DNA from: Viridibacterium curvum
Lineage (GTDB): Bacteria; Pseudomonadota; Gammaproteobacteria; Burkholderiales; Rhodocyclaceae
DNA length: 64,000 nt
Direction of reading: 5' to 3'
Assembly: GCF_039544165.1 (NCBI RefSeq)
Contig: NZ_BAABLD010000002.1
Location: forward strand, 1 to 64,000
Below the pieces are notes generated by a model. It saw nothing but the letters and a program-made list of their open reading frames with translations, had not been told where the DNA came from and made no database searches. Position 1 is the first letter of the stretch. The number at the start of each line of letters is the position of its first letter. The translations under genes were made by a program, and so were the position numbers. Of the stretch, positions 50,636 through 59,006 are shown piece after piece.

Positions 50636-51325
50636 ATGCTGAACGTCACCGACCTCCACGTCGCCTACGGCCAGAGCGAAGCCCTGCATGGCATCTCGTT
50701 CGCCGCCAACAAGAACGAAACCGTCGCCATCATGGGCCGCAACGGCATGGGCAAGACCACGCTGTTCAAATCGCTGATGGGCGTGCTGCCCACCAAGAGT
50801 GGATCGATCCAGGTGGCTGGCAACGAGGTCTCGAAAGACGAGAGCTATCGGCGCGTCGCCAAGGGTATCGCCTATGTGCCGCAGGGCCGCATGATTTTCC
50901 CGACGCTCAGTGTTGAAGAGAACATCCAGACCGGTCTTGAGAACGCTGCGGTGAAGAAGGTGCCCGAAGAGATCTATGCACTCTTCCCCGTGCTTTGGGA
51001 GATGCGTCGTCGCAAGGGCGGCAATCTTTCCGGTGGTCAGCAGCAGCAGCTCGCCATCGCGCGCGCGCTCGTCACCAACCCGAAAGTGCTGCTGCTCGAT
51101 GAGCCCACCGAAGGCATCCAGCCCTCAATCATCAAGGACATCGCCAAGGCCCTTAACGAGATCCGCAAGCTGCGCGAGATCAGCATCGTGGTCTCCGAGC
51201 AGGTGCTCAGTTTTGCCATGGATGTGGCCGACCGACTCTTCGTCATTGAAGGCGGACGCCTTGTGCATGAAAGCCCACGCGCTGAAACCGACGTGGCAAA
51301 GATCAAGCAGTTTCTCTCGGTGTAG
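50636..51325 (+). CDS. urtE: Amide/urea ABC transporter ATP-binding protein 2
   Basis: 229 residues, MLNVTDLHVAYGQSEALHG, after AAAGGGAGAG. LivF-type ATPase: Walker A GRNGMGKTTLFKS, signature LSGGQQQQLAIARAL, Walker B VLLLDEPTEGIQPS, and VPQGRMIFPTLSVEENI. It completes the five-gene transporter. The 125-bp gap before formamidase contains no clear terminator, so fmdA may be read from the same transcript. Confidence 0.94.
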   Translation: MLNVTDLHVAYGQSEALHGISFAANKNETVAIMGRNGMGKTTLFKSLMGVLPTKSGSIQVAGNEVSKDESYRRVAKGIAYVPQGRMIFPTLSVEENIQTGLENAAVKKVPEEIYALFPVLWEMRRRKGGNLSGGQQQQLAIARALVTNPKVLLLDEPTEGIQPSIIKDIAKALNEIRKLREISIVVSEQVLSFAMDVADRLFVIEGGRLVHESPRAETDVAKIKQFLSV

Positions 51326-51450
51326 TGAGGAAAAGCGTGCATTCACATCGTTTGAGAGACGCGTGGGAATGCCCGCTCTACTAGCAGCCGGGAGCTTTTT
51401 ATTCAGAGCCCGGGGTGCCCAGCACCCTGTTCAAATCAAGGAGGTGTGCC

Positions 51451-52680
51451 ATGCCTGAAACGTTGATCAAAGTCGATCTTGAGCAGTCGCCGTACGAGAA
51501 CGAGAACATCCATAACCGCTGGCACCCGGATATCCCGATGGCGTGCTGGGTCAATCCTGGTGACGATTTCGTGCTGGAGACGTATGACTGGACCGGGGGC
51601 TACATCAAGAACAACGACAGTGCCGACGACGTGCGGGATGTGGATCTCTCCACGGTGCACTTCCTCTCCGGTCCGGTCGGCGTCAAGGGCGCCGAGCCGG
51701 GCGATCTGCTGGTTGTCGAGCTGCTCGACATCGGCGCCAAGCAGGACAGCCTGTGGGGCTTCAACGGCTTCTTCTCGAAGAACAATGGCGGCGGATTTCT
51801 CGTTGATCACTTCCCGCAGGCGCAGAAATCGATCTGGGACATTGAAGGCATGTTCACCAAGAGTCGCCACGTGCCGGGTGTGCGTTACGCTGGCCTGATC
51901 CACCCCGGCCTGATCGGTTGCCTGCCCGACCCCAAGATGCTGGAGATGTGGAACACGCGCGAAGTCGACTTCATCGCCACCCAACCCGACCGTGTGCCGC
52001 CGCTCGCCAACCCGCCGTTTGCCAAGACCACGCACGCCGGCAAGGCCAAGGGCGACGTCGCTGCGAAGATCGCTGCGGAAGGCGCACGTACCGTGCCGCC
52101 GCGCGAACACGGCGGCAACTGCGACATCAAGGACCTGTCACGCGGCTCGAAGATCTTCTTCCCGGTCTACGTCGATGGTGCCGGCCTCTCGGTCGGTGAC
52201 CTGCACTTCTCGCAGGGCGATGGCGAAATCAGTTTCTGCGGCGCCATCGAAATGGCCGGCTGGGTACACATGAAGGTCTCGCTGCTCAAGGGCGGCATGG
52301 CCAAGTACGGCATCAAGAACCCCATCTTCAAGCCCAGCCCCATCACGCCGAAGTACGACGATTACCTGATCTTCGAAGGCATCTCGGTCGACGAGCACGG
52401 CAAGCAGCACTACCTCGACGTGCACGTCGCGTATCGCCAGGCCTGCCTCAACGCCATCGAGTACCTCAAGAAGTTCGGCTACTCCGGCGCGCAGGCCTAC
52501 TCGATCCTCGGCACCGCGCCTTGCCAGGGCCACATCAGCGGCGTGGTCGACATTCCGAACGCCTGCGCCACGCTGTGGTTGCCGACCGACATCTTCGAGT
52601 TCGACATCAACCCGTCTGCGGCCGGGCCGGTGAAGTACCTCGACGGTTCGATCGACATGCCCCTTTCGCCCGACCTCTGA
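51451..52680 (+). CDS. fmdA: Formamidase
   Basis: 409 residues, MPETLIKVDLEQSPYENENIHNRWHPDIP with a strong AAGGAGGT ribosome site. It belongs to the FmdA/AmdA acetamidase-formamidase family: CPNDDxx-like conserved blocks such as GDDFVLETYDWTGG, GPVGVKGAEPGDLLVVELLDIG, EHGGNCDIKDLSRGSKIFFPV and GDLHFSQGDGEI are visible. It hydrolyses formamide (and short aliphatic amides more slowly) to ammonia and formate. It follows the amide transporter genes and precedes FmdB, as in the Methylophilus fmd cluster. Confidence 0.94.
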   Translation: MPETLIKVDLEQSPYENENIHNRWHPDIPMACWVNPGDDFVLETYDWTGGYIKNNDSADDVRDVDLSTVHFLSGPVGVKGAEPGDLLVVELLDIGAKQDSLWGFNGFFSKNNGGGFLVDHFPQAQKSIWDIEGMFTKSRHVPGVRYAGLIHPGLIGCLPDPKMLEMWNTREVDFIATQPDRVPPLANPPFAKTTHAGKAKGDVAAKIAAEGARTVPPREHGGNCDIKDLSRGSKIFFPVYVDGAGLSVGDLHFSQGDGEISFCGAIEMAGWVHMKVSLLKGGMAKYGIKNPIFKPSPITPKYDDYLIFEGISVDEHGKQHYLDVHVAYRQACLNAIEYLKKFGYSGAQAYSILGTAPCQGHISGVVDIPNACATLWLPTDIFEFDINPSAAGPVKYLDGSIDMPLSPDL

Positions 52681-52736
52681 CCGAAGCACGCCGAAGCCGC
52701 GCGTGCCCGCAGCGGCGTGCGCGGCAGGAGAACGCC

Positions 52737-53060
52737 ATGCCCCTCTACGACTTTGAATGCCCTCATTGCGGCAGCTTCGAACTGATGCGCAGTATCGCGA
52801 CCCGTGACGAATCTGCGCATTGCCCGCATTGTGGCGCGCAGGCCTCACGCCTGGTCGGCGTGCCGTCCTATGCGCTGATGGATGCGGGTGCGCGAACTGC
52901 CCACGCCACCAACGAGCGCGCACGGCACGAACCCAGGCTCGCCTCGCAGCATGTGCACGGCCCCAATTGCGGTTGCGGCAAGCCGAGCCGCAGTACCGTA
53001 CGTACCCCCGAGGGCGCGAAGACTTTTCCCAGCAAGCGGCCCTGGATGATCAGTCACTGA
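52737..53060 (+). CDS. fmdB: FmdB-family zinc-ribbon protein
   Basis: 107 residues, MPLYDFECPHCGSFELMRSI with CAGGAG upstream. A zinc ribbon is formed by CPHC (about 8-11) and CPHC (about 29-32). A second Cys-x-Cys in GPNCGCGKPS lies near residue 77-85. The family was named as a putative regulator of formamidase; the biochemical role is not settled. It lies 56 bp after fmdA and before a terminator, so it is the last gene of the operon. The tail TFPSKRPWMISH is lineage-like and basic. Confidence 0.9.
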   Translation: MPLYDFECPHCGSFELMRSIATRDESAHCPHCGAQASRLVGVPSYALMDAGARTAHATNERARHEPRLASQHVHGPNCGCGKPSRSTVRTPEGAKTFPSKRPWMISH

Positions 53061-53074
53061 TGTGACAGGCAGAG

Positions 53075-53102
53075 AAAAGCCGGGCCTGGTGCCCGGCTTT
53101 TT
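53075..53102. terminator. Bidirectional terminator between fmdB and the TRAP operon
   Basis: AAAAGCCGGGC-CTGGT-GCCCGGCTTTTT: an 11-bp stem with A-run before and T-run after, so it can stop transcription both ways between the convergent fmdB and dctM genes. Confidence 0.9.
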
Positions 53103-53114
53103 CTATCCAGATAG

Positions 53115-54419
53115 CTAGCTGAAGCTTAATCCGGGTAGCCACAGCGCAATCTGCGGGAAGTGGATGAGCAGCGCCGTCATCAGGATCATGGTGAGGAAGA
53201 ATGGGATGGTGCCGTCGAACACCTCCTTGATCGTGCCTTCGCCGCGTACGCCCTGGATGACGTAGAGCGTCATGCCCACCGGTGGGCTGATCAGCGAGAT
53301 CTCGCACATCAGCACCATGAACACGCCGAAGAACACCGGGTCGATGCCCGCCGCCGTGATCAGCGGGAAGACCAGCGGCACCGTGCCGACCAGCATGGGC
53401 AGGGTTTCGAAGAAGATGCCCAGCAGCAGGTAGAAAATCGCCAGCACCCACAGCAGCTGCACGGCGGACACATCCAGCGATTGCACCAGCGAGGCCAGCG
53501 ATTGCGTGACGCCCAGCAGACCCAGCACGAAGTTGAGGTAGAAGGCCATGGTCAGGATCAGCACGCTCATGGCCGTCAGCCGCAGGGTGGCGCGGAAGGA
53601 TTCGTGCATCATCTTCGTGTTCAGCTGGCCGTAGGCCCAGGCGATGGGCAGCGCGACGACGACGCCCAGCGCGGCGCTCTCGGTCACCGTGGCCCAGCCG
53701 GTGTAGATGCAGCCCATGACCACGCCGAACACGATCAGGGGAGCGAGCAGGTGCTTCAAGCGGCCGAGCTTTTCGCGCAGCGGCGCTTCCGGCTCCTTGG
53801 CGCCTGTCAGTTCCGGCTTGTAGAGGCTGATGGCGAGGATGGTGCCCATGAACAGCAGGGTCATCAGCGCGCCGGGGATGATGCCGGCTGAGTACAGCCG
53901 CCCTGCGGAAGTGTTGGTCATTGCACCGTAGATCAGGAAGGCGATGCCCGGCGGGATGAGGTTGCCGAGGCTGGCGCCTGCTGCAATGGAACCCAGCACC
54001 ATGCGCACGTCGTACTTGCGTGTCTTGAAGGTCGGCAGTGCGACGGTCGAGATGGTTGCGGCCGTCGCCACGGACGAACCCGACACGGCCGAGAACAGCG
54101 CCGAGGCGCCGATATTGGTGTGCAGCAAGCCACCGGGCAGGAAGTTGAGCCAGTCGGCCAGCGACTTGTACATCTTGTCGGTCGCACCGCTGCGCACAAG
54201 GATCTCGCCGAGCAGGATGTAGAGCGGGATGGACAGCAGCACATAGTCTTCGTTGGCAGCCCACAGCTGGTTGCCCACGGCATTCACTGCTGGCATGCCG
54301 AGGTACATCACCGCACCGATGATGGCCGTGATGAACATGGTGGTGGCGACATGCAGGCCCATGAACATCAGGACCAGCATGATGAGGAATCCGATACCGA
54401 TTTCGACGGGGCCGATCAT
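53115..54419 (-). CDS. TRAP transporter large permease DctM (system 1)
   Basis: 434 residues; I choose the ATG at 54419 (MIGPVEIGIGFLIMLVLMFMG), overlapping the DctQ stop by ATGA, over a longer frame. About twelve hydrophobic segments are visible: YVLLSIPLYILLGEILVRSG, ALFSAVSGSSVATAATISTVALPTF, GSIAAGASLGNLIPPGIAFLIYG, and the late PLVFPLITAAGIDPVFFGVFMVLMCEISLISPPVGMTL (typical substrate/sodium motifs). It drives Na+-coupled uptake with DctQ and DctP. Last gene of the cluster, ending at the bidirectional terminator. Confidence 0.93.
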   Translation of the reverse strand: MIGPVEIGIGFLIMLVLMFMGLHVATTMFITAIIGAVMYLGMPAVNAVGNQLWAANEDYVLLSIPLYILLGEILVRSGATDKMYKSLADWLNFLPGGLLHTNIGASALFSAVSGSSVATAATISTVALPTFKTRKYDVRMVLGSIAAGASLGNLIPPGIAFLIYGAMTNTSAGRLYSAGIIPGALMTLLFMGTILAISLYKPELTGAKEPEAPLREKLGRLKHLLAPLIVFGVVMGCIYTGWATVTESAALGVVVALPIAWAYGQLNTKMMHESFRATLRLTAMSVLILTMAFYLNFVLGLLGVTQSLASLVQSLDVSAVQLLWVLAIFYLLLGIFFETLPMLVGTVPLVFPLITAAGIDPVFFGVFMVLMCEISLISPPVGMTLYVIQGVRGEGTIKEVFDGTIPFFLTMILMTALLIHFPQIALWLPGLSFS

Positions 54420-55033
54420 GCTGCCGCTCCCTTCTGCTTCTGTTCTTCGCGCAGCTGCTCCAGCACTTCGCCGGCCTCGCTCTCGATTTCTTCTTCCAGC
54501 GTCTGTGGGCCGTAGGCCTTGTTCAGCGCCTCGGTTTCGCCGCGCACCAGCAGCCAGACAGCGTGTCCAGCCAGGTACACGCAGATCACCGCGAAGATGA
54601 TCCAGCCGGTGAACCAGATGCTTTGCGGCACCCACATCGGCGTCTGTAGCGGCGTGGTGGAGTGGCTCTGGAATTCAATGGATTCCGACAGCACGACCCA
54701 GCCGCGCAGGATGCAGAAGATCGCCATGGCGGCGAGCGTCACCATGGCCAGCGCGTTGAGCGCGGCGCAAGCCTTGGCCGGTAGCTTGCCGACGAGGAAG
54801 TCGATGCGTGTGTGGCCGCGCGTGATCAGCGTCCAGGAGTAGCCAATAGCGGCGCACACGGCCAGTGTGTAACCGCCCACTTCGTCGATGCCTTGCAGGC
54901 TGAAGCTGAACAGCTTGCGCGTCACCATCTCGATGCAGGTGAGGATGGAGAGAATCACCAGCCACCAGCCGACGATGATGACCAGCGTGTCGACGAGGCG
55001 GGTGAGGGAGCGGGAGAAGAGATTGGGGGGCAT
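54416..55033 (-). CDS. TRAP transporter small permease DctQ (system 1)
   Basis: 205 residues with four membrane helices: DTLVIIVGWWLVILSILTCIEMVTRKLF, GGYTLAVCAAIGYSW, AALNALAMVTLAAMAIFCIL and WFTGWIIFAVICVYLAGHAVW. The charged C-terminal tail (about 185-205) is coiled-coil-like. DctQ holds the DctM subunit and the binding protein. The gene is 231 bp after dctP, and three REP-like palindromes sit in that gap. Its 3' end overlaps dctM by 4 bp. Confidence 0.9.
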   Translation of the reverse strand: MPPNLFSRSLTRLVDTLVIIVGWWLVILSILTCIEMVTRKLFSFSLQGIDEVGGYTLAVCAAIGYSWTLITRGHTRIDFLVGKLPAKACAALNALAMVTLAAMAIFCILRGWVVLSESIEFQSHSTTPLQTPMWVPQSIWFTGWIIFAVICVYLAGHAVWLLVRGETEALNKAYGPQTLEEEIESEAGEVLEQLREEQKQKGAAA

Positions 55034-55121
55034 GGTGTGCTCTTGATAGTGTGCTGCGCGGTGTGTTCCGCTCTGTGATCACGTGGCCGAATGCTGTACC
55101 TGTTTGCAGACCCTGCTGGTG

Positions 55122-55226
55122 TTGTAGGTCCGACTTCAGTCGGACTGCCACGCGCTGAGTGCGACTGAAGCCGCACCTAGGGGACTTCCGCGCGTGGTGT
55201 GCGACTGAAGTCGCACCTACAACAAC
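55122..55226. repeat. Cluster of three GTGCGACT-type REP palindromes between dctP and dctQ
   Basis: Three hairpins: GTCCGACTTCAGTCGGAC, GTGCGACTGAAGCCGCAC and GTGCGACTGAAGTCGCAC, bounded by GTTGTAGG and CCTACAAC. The outer boundaries mirror each other. The same family lies at 13190-13243. It interrupts the TRAP operon and may lower or stabilise downstream mRNA. Confidence 0.8.
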
Positions 55227-55264
55227 CGGCTGGCCCTGCTTTGCCAGCAGTGCTTCGTGCATTC

Positions 55265-56323
55265 CTAGTTGATCTTGTAGCCCCGTGCCTTGCCGACCGT
55301 GTCGTTCCAGATCTCGGTGCACTTCGGGTCAATCTTGTTGCAGCTCTCTTTCCACAACGGCAGTACGACCGTGCCCACCGCGTTCTTGACCTTCTGCGCA
55401 TCGGCAGGCGACACGGTGACGAGGTTCATCTTGAACTTCACGCCTTCCTTGCAGGGCTCGGCGCCGACGTTGCAGTTCATGGCATCGGCGTTGGCCGTCT
55501 CAGCCAGCGCCCACATCTGGTCTTCCATGTTCTTGAAGGCGGCCAGCGTCTTCTTCTGTGTTTCGGGGCTGAGCTTGTTCCAGTAGTCGAGGTTCATGAA
55601 GTGGCCTTGCACCGAACCCGACACCGACAGCGGCAGGAAGTGTGTCGTCACTTCAGGCCACTTGCCGGCATTGCCCGATGTGGGTGAGGTCACGCCGCAG
55701 TCGGCCACGCCACGTTGCAGGGCCGGGTACACCTCGGAGAACTGCAGGGTGACCGGTGTGGCGCCCAGGCTCTGGATCAGCGCAGCCATCGACGGGGTGA
55801 AGCTGCGCACCTTGAGGCCCTTCACGTCGTCCAGCGTCTTGATCGGCTTGTTGCAGTAGAAGACTTGCGGGCCGAAAGGCCACAGCGTCATCACCTTGGC
55901 GTTGAAGCGTTTCTGCAGGCGCTCGTCGAAAGCGTGCCGATAGGCATCCACGGCGGCGCGCAGATCCTTGAGGTTGGTCGACACGCCGATGAGGTCCACG
56001 CCCTCGAAGAAGGGGTCGTCGCGTGAGGCCATGCCGATCTGCACGCTCATCACATCGAAGGTGCCGGAGCGCAGCATGCGGAGGGCGTCAGCCGCCTGCA
56101 CGCCGACGGCGTCCATGGGGTTGTAGTTCACGCTCAAAGGGATGCCGAGGATCTTGGGCAGATTGGTGAAGAAGGGGCGCTCGATGTTGTCGACGTGCTT
56201 GGTGTTCGATGAGAAATTGCCGGCAATGCGGATGGCAGTCGGTTCGGCGATTGCCGCACTGCTGGCAAGGCCAAGCACGGCGGCGGCACAGAGGGAGGCA
56301 AGCTGTGTGAGCGGGTGTTTCAT
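55265..56323 (-). CDS. TRAP transporter substrate-binding protein DctP (system 1)
   Basis: 352 residues. Signal peptide MKHPLTQLASLCAAAVLG...AIA with cleavage before EPTAIRIAG. The DctP fold is visible, with ALLIQSLGATP-type beta-alpha region and the conserved Arg in LKVRSFTPSMAALI that usually binds a carboxylate. It contains at least six cysteines in the mature part (FYCNK, VADCG, MNCNVGAEPCKEG, ESCNKIDPKC), unusual for the family and suggesting disulfides in the periplasm. It lies between the amidohydrolase and the DctQ gene. Ligand unknown, likely a carboxylated compound. Confidence 0.9.
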   Translation of the reverse strand: MKHPLTQLASLCAAAVLGLASSAAIAEPTAIRIAGNFSSNTKHVDNIERPFFTNLPKILGIPLSVNYNPMDAVGVQAADALRMLRSGTFDVMSVQIGMASRDDPFFEGVDLIGVSTNLKDLRAAVDAYRHAFDERLQKRFNAKVMTLWPFGPQVFYCNKPIKTLDDVKGLKVRSFTPSMAALIQSLGATPVTLQFSEVYPALQRGVADCGVTSPTSGNAGKWPEVTTHFLPLSVSGSVQGHFMNLDYWNKLSPETQKKTLAAFKNMEDQMWALAETANADAMNCNVGAEPCKEGVKFKMNLVTVSPADAQKVKNAVGTVVLPLWKESCNKIDPKCTEIWNDTVGKARGYKIN

Positions 56324-56382
56324 GGATGACTCCTGGTTGAATGGTGTGAAGTGGGTGGGAGCAGTTTGAGACGGGGCGCAGT

Positions 56383-57894
56383 TCAGTGATCGATGCGGCG
56401 CTTGAGCCCCACGTCGCGTTGCGACGCGCGCAGGAACATTTCGCGATAGGCCGGCGCAAGCTGCGCGGCTTCACCGCTGGCGTGGGCCAGCGTCGTGCTG
56501 TAGTCGGCCATCAGCGCGCGGGCTTCAGCACGCAAGGCTTTGGCATTCACCTGTGTAGCGACGCCGCCTTCGCAGACCACTGCGCCATTCACGATGGTGG
56601 CGCGCACCGAGCTGCCGTCTTCGCAGAACACCAGCTGGCGGTGCAGGTCGTTGAGCGGGGTGAAGGCGTGCGTGTCGAGGTCGAGCAGCGTGAGATCGGC
56701 AAGCGCCCCGACGCGAAGTTGCCCCAGCTCATCGCCATAGCGCATGGCGCGCGCGCCGCCGTGCGTCATGGCGTGCAGGATCTCGGGCGCCTTCGGCCAG
56801 TCGAGGTAATCGGGCTCGGCGATGTTTTGCAACAGGGCGGCGGTCTTGCCGGCCAGCCACAGGTTGGTGGTGTCGTCGGTGTTCATCTCGTCGGTGCCGA
56901 TGCACAGTGGCACGCCTGCGTTGCGCAGTTGTCGCCAGGGCATCGCTCCGCTACCCAGCCGCAAGTTGCATACCGGGTTGTGGGCCACCGACGCGCCCGC
57001 TGCGGCGATCAAAGCGATGTCTTCAGAATCGATCCAGATGGCGTGGATAATCATCATCCGGGCATCCAGCAGGCCCAGGTCGTGCACATATCGCACGAGT
57101 GATCTTCCATATTTGTCCTCGCCCAGCACGCGTTGCAGCTTGGTTTCGAGGATGTGGATGTTGAAGGGCAGGTCGTGCTGGCGCGACAGGGCAGAGAGGC
57201 CCTCGAAGTAGTCGACCGTGACGCGTTGCGGGGCCGAGCAGGAGACTGCGGCGCGCAGTCGCCCCTCCGCCTTGCCATGCCATTTTTCGATCAGGTGCGC
57301 GTACAGCGACAGCAGCTCCAGCGAGGACTGGCGCGGCGCGGCGTCCATCGCGGCACGTTGCTCGGGCGTCAGCAGCTCGGCGAGGAAGGGGTACTTTTCG
57401 TACTCGACGACGTTGGGTTGATCGATGGCGACCGTGGCGCGGATGCCCACATCGGCATAGGCCTGCATGATGGCGTCGATGCTGCCTTCGCTCGCGATCG
57501 GCACATGGTAGGCATCGTCATGCACCGCCGTGATGCCACGCTGGACCATCTCCAGTGCGCCCAGCGCCGTGCGCACGTAGATGAGTCGATCACTGTCGCC
57601 GCCACTGGCGAGCGGCGGCACCTCGTGCAGCATGAAGAGTTCGAGCGGCAGCCCGTCCAGGCTGCCTTTCATGAGATTGCCGGGCGAATGGAAGTGCGCG
57701 TTGATGAGCCCCGGCATCGCCAGCAAACCCTCGGCATCGATCACGCGTGCGGCACCGGCGAGGTGCGGCAGGCCGGCATCCGGCCCGATGGTGGCGATGC
57801 GATTGCCGGTGATCACGATGTCGGCGCAGGGCCATTCGCGATCGGCCGTATCGAGGCACAGTACGCGGGCGTTACGGATGACGATGCTGCTCAT
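56383..57894 (-). CDS. Metal-dependent amidohydrolase (SsnA/chlorohydrolase-type)
   Basis: 503 residues, MSSIVIRNARVLCLDTADREW. Metal site: His-x-His in GLINAHFHSPGNLMKG (about 66), His in NIHILETKL (with adjacent Glu), His in IIHAIWIDSED and Asp in GTDEMNTDDTTN. The flanking beta-sandwich is complete (DAEGLLAMPG, GALADLTLLDL). This is the subtype III cluster that includes guanine deaminase, cytosine deaminase, SsnA and atrazine hydrolases; the substrate is a cyclic amidine or amide. It overlaps the next gene (isomerase-like) by ATGA. The TRAP genes are downstream, so it probably acts on an imported heterocycle. Confidence 0.85.
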   Translation of the reverse strand: MSSIVIRNARVLCLDTADREWPCADIVITGNRIATIGPDAGLPHLAGAARVIDAEGLLAMPGLINAHFHSPGNLMKGSLDGLPLELFMLHEVPPLASGGDSDRLIYVRTALGALEMVQRGITAVHDDAYHVPIASEGSIDAIMQAYADVGIRATVAIDQPNVVEYEKYPFLAELLTPEQRAAMDAAPRQSSLELLSLYAHLIEKWHGKAEGRLRAAVSCSAPQRVTVDYFEGLSALSRQHDLPFNIHILETKLQRVLGEDKYGRSLVRYVHDLGLLDARMMIIHAIWIDSEDIALIAAAGASVAHNPVCNLRLGSGAMPWRQLRNAGVPLCIGTDEMNTDDTTNLWLAGKTAALLQNIAEPDYLDWPKAPEILHAMTHGGARAMRYGDELGQLRVGALADLTLLDLDTHAFTPLNDLHRQLVFCEDGSSVRATIVNGAVVCEGGVATQVNAKALRAEARALMADYSTTLAHASGEAAQLAPAYREMFLRASQRDVGLKRRIDH

Positions 57895-58655
57895 GCGAAC
57901 AGTGAGCCCCAGCGCGGCGCCGCGCCACGCATGTCGACGCCAATGGCGTTCAGCGCGGCCCACACACCCAGCGCCGTGCTGTCGATGACGGGGATGCCCA
58001 GCTCGGCTTCAATTGGCGCGGCCAGCGTGGCGGCGGGGAAGTTGGTGCACAGGCTCACGATGGCCTGCGGTTTCGCGGCGCCGACCTTGCGCATCATCGC
58101 GGCGATGCGCGGCAGCGGCACGCTGGCGTAGCTGAGGTTGTCGCTCAGATTGTCGCTCGGGTCTGCATGCACTTCGGCGATGCAGTCGAAGCCTTCGCGT
58201 GCAAGGCAGTCCAGCGTGGCCTGCTGGCCTGAGTCCTTGTAAGGCGTGACCACCGCAATGCGCGTGATGCCGCGCGCAGCAAGCACAGCCTTCAAGCCGA
58301 GTATCGAAGTCGTCGCCTTGATTCCCGTTGCGGCGGTGATGGCCTCGGCCAGGGCCGCATCGTGCGCGATGCCGATGGTGGCGCCCTTGCTGCCGTTCCA
58401 CACGATCACCTCGGGCTGCATATGTGCCAGCAGCGCGGCGGCGGCGAGTGGGCCGTCGTGGTTGTAACTGTTCGGGTACGGGTCCGTGCTGCCGAACACC
58501 GGCGTGCGCGAGAAGTGCGGCGACACCTGAGGCAGATCACGCAGGATGCCCAGCGTGATGCGCTCGACCACGGTGTTGCCCGAAGGCGTGATGACGCCGA
58601 CGAAGCGCTGCTGCGCGGTCCAGGCCTCGGCGGCAGTGGGGGTGTTGGTAGTCAT
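57891..58655 (-). CDS. Asp/Glu racemase-superfamily enzyme (maleate isomerase / arylmalonate decarboxylase-like)
   Basis: 254 residues. FVGVITPSGNTVVERI is the typical opening of maleate isomerase and AMDase-type proteins. The second catalytic Cys region AIVSLCTNFPAATLA is intact. The first, where isomerases have a Cys (Y-x-C-T-S), reads IVWNGSKGATIG, with Gly/Ser instead. A single Cys with Gly at the first position is the arrangement of arylmalonate decarboxylase, so decarboxylation or a one-base reaction is possible. A short tandem repeat (NLSDNLSY) is seen at about residue 170. It is coupled to the amidohydrolase gene by ATGA. Confidence 0.8.
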   Translation of the reverse strand: MTTNTPTAAEAWTAQQRFVGVITPSGNTVVERITLGILRDLPQVSPHFSRTPVFGSTDPYPNSYNHDGPLAAAALLAHMQPEVIVWNGSKGATIGIAHDAALAEAITAATGIKATTSILGLKAVLAARGITRIAVVTPYKDSGQQATLDCLAREGFDCIAEVHADPSDNLSDNLSYASVPLPRIAAMMRKVGAAKPQAIVSLCTNFPAATLAAPIEAELGIPVIDSTALGVWAALNAIGVDMRGAAPRWGSLFA

Positions 58656-59006
58656 GAGTCCGAGAAATCCAGAACTGGCTCCGATTCCGTCATTCCCGCC
58701 TGGCGGGGTAAGCAGGCATTTCGGCGAATGCCGAAAGCACGCAAAGCGGGAATCGCCGTGAACGCGAAGCCTTGCTTATTGATCCGGGCAAGTGAAGCTT
58801 GTTTTTTTCAGAGGTGGCAAGAACAGCCCTCACCCGGCGCTTCGCGCCACCCTCTCCCAAAGGGCGAGGGGTCTTGCACCCTTCTCCCCTTGGGAGAAGG
58901 GCAGGGGATGAGGGAGGTTTTGCGCTCACAAGGTTCAAACTGAATCTGGTCGGATCAACAATCACATCGAAGTGGATTCCCGCCTTCGCGGGAATGACGG
59001 CATTAC
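58656..59006. repeat. 351-bp gap with three palindromic repeat remnants
   Basis: It contains a half CGTCATTCCCGC element (58688-58708), a CCCTCACCC...CCCTCTCCC...GGGAGAAGGG element (58827-58917) of the common intergenic type, and a GGATTCCCGC...GCGGGAATGACGG element (58974-59000) directly after the HIU-hydrolase-like gene stop. No gene is supported. It separates the two halves of the catabolic cluster and could carry an internal promoter; none is clear. Confidence 0.75.

Noticed and set aside
54419..54635. Longer start for dctM (reaching 54635)
   Set aside because: The extension runs through the dctQ gene in another frame; the ATG at 54419 overlaps the dctQ stop by ATGA as is usual.
58827..58917. 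Possible rho-independent terminator after the HIUase/isomerase junction
   Set aside because: It has hairpin potential but matches the common CCCTCACCC intergenic repeat type and lacks a T-run in either direction.
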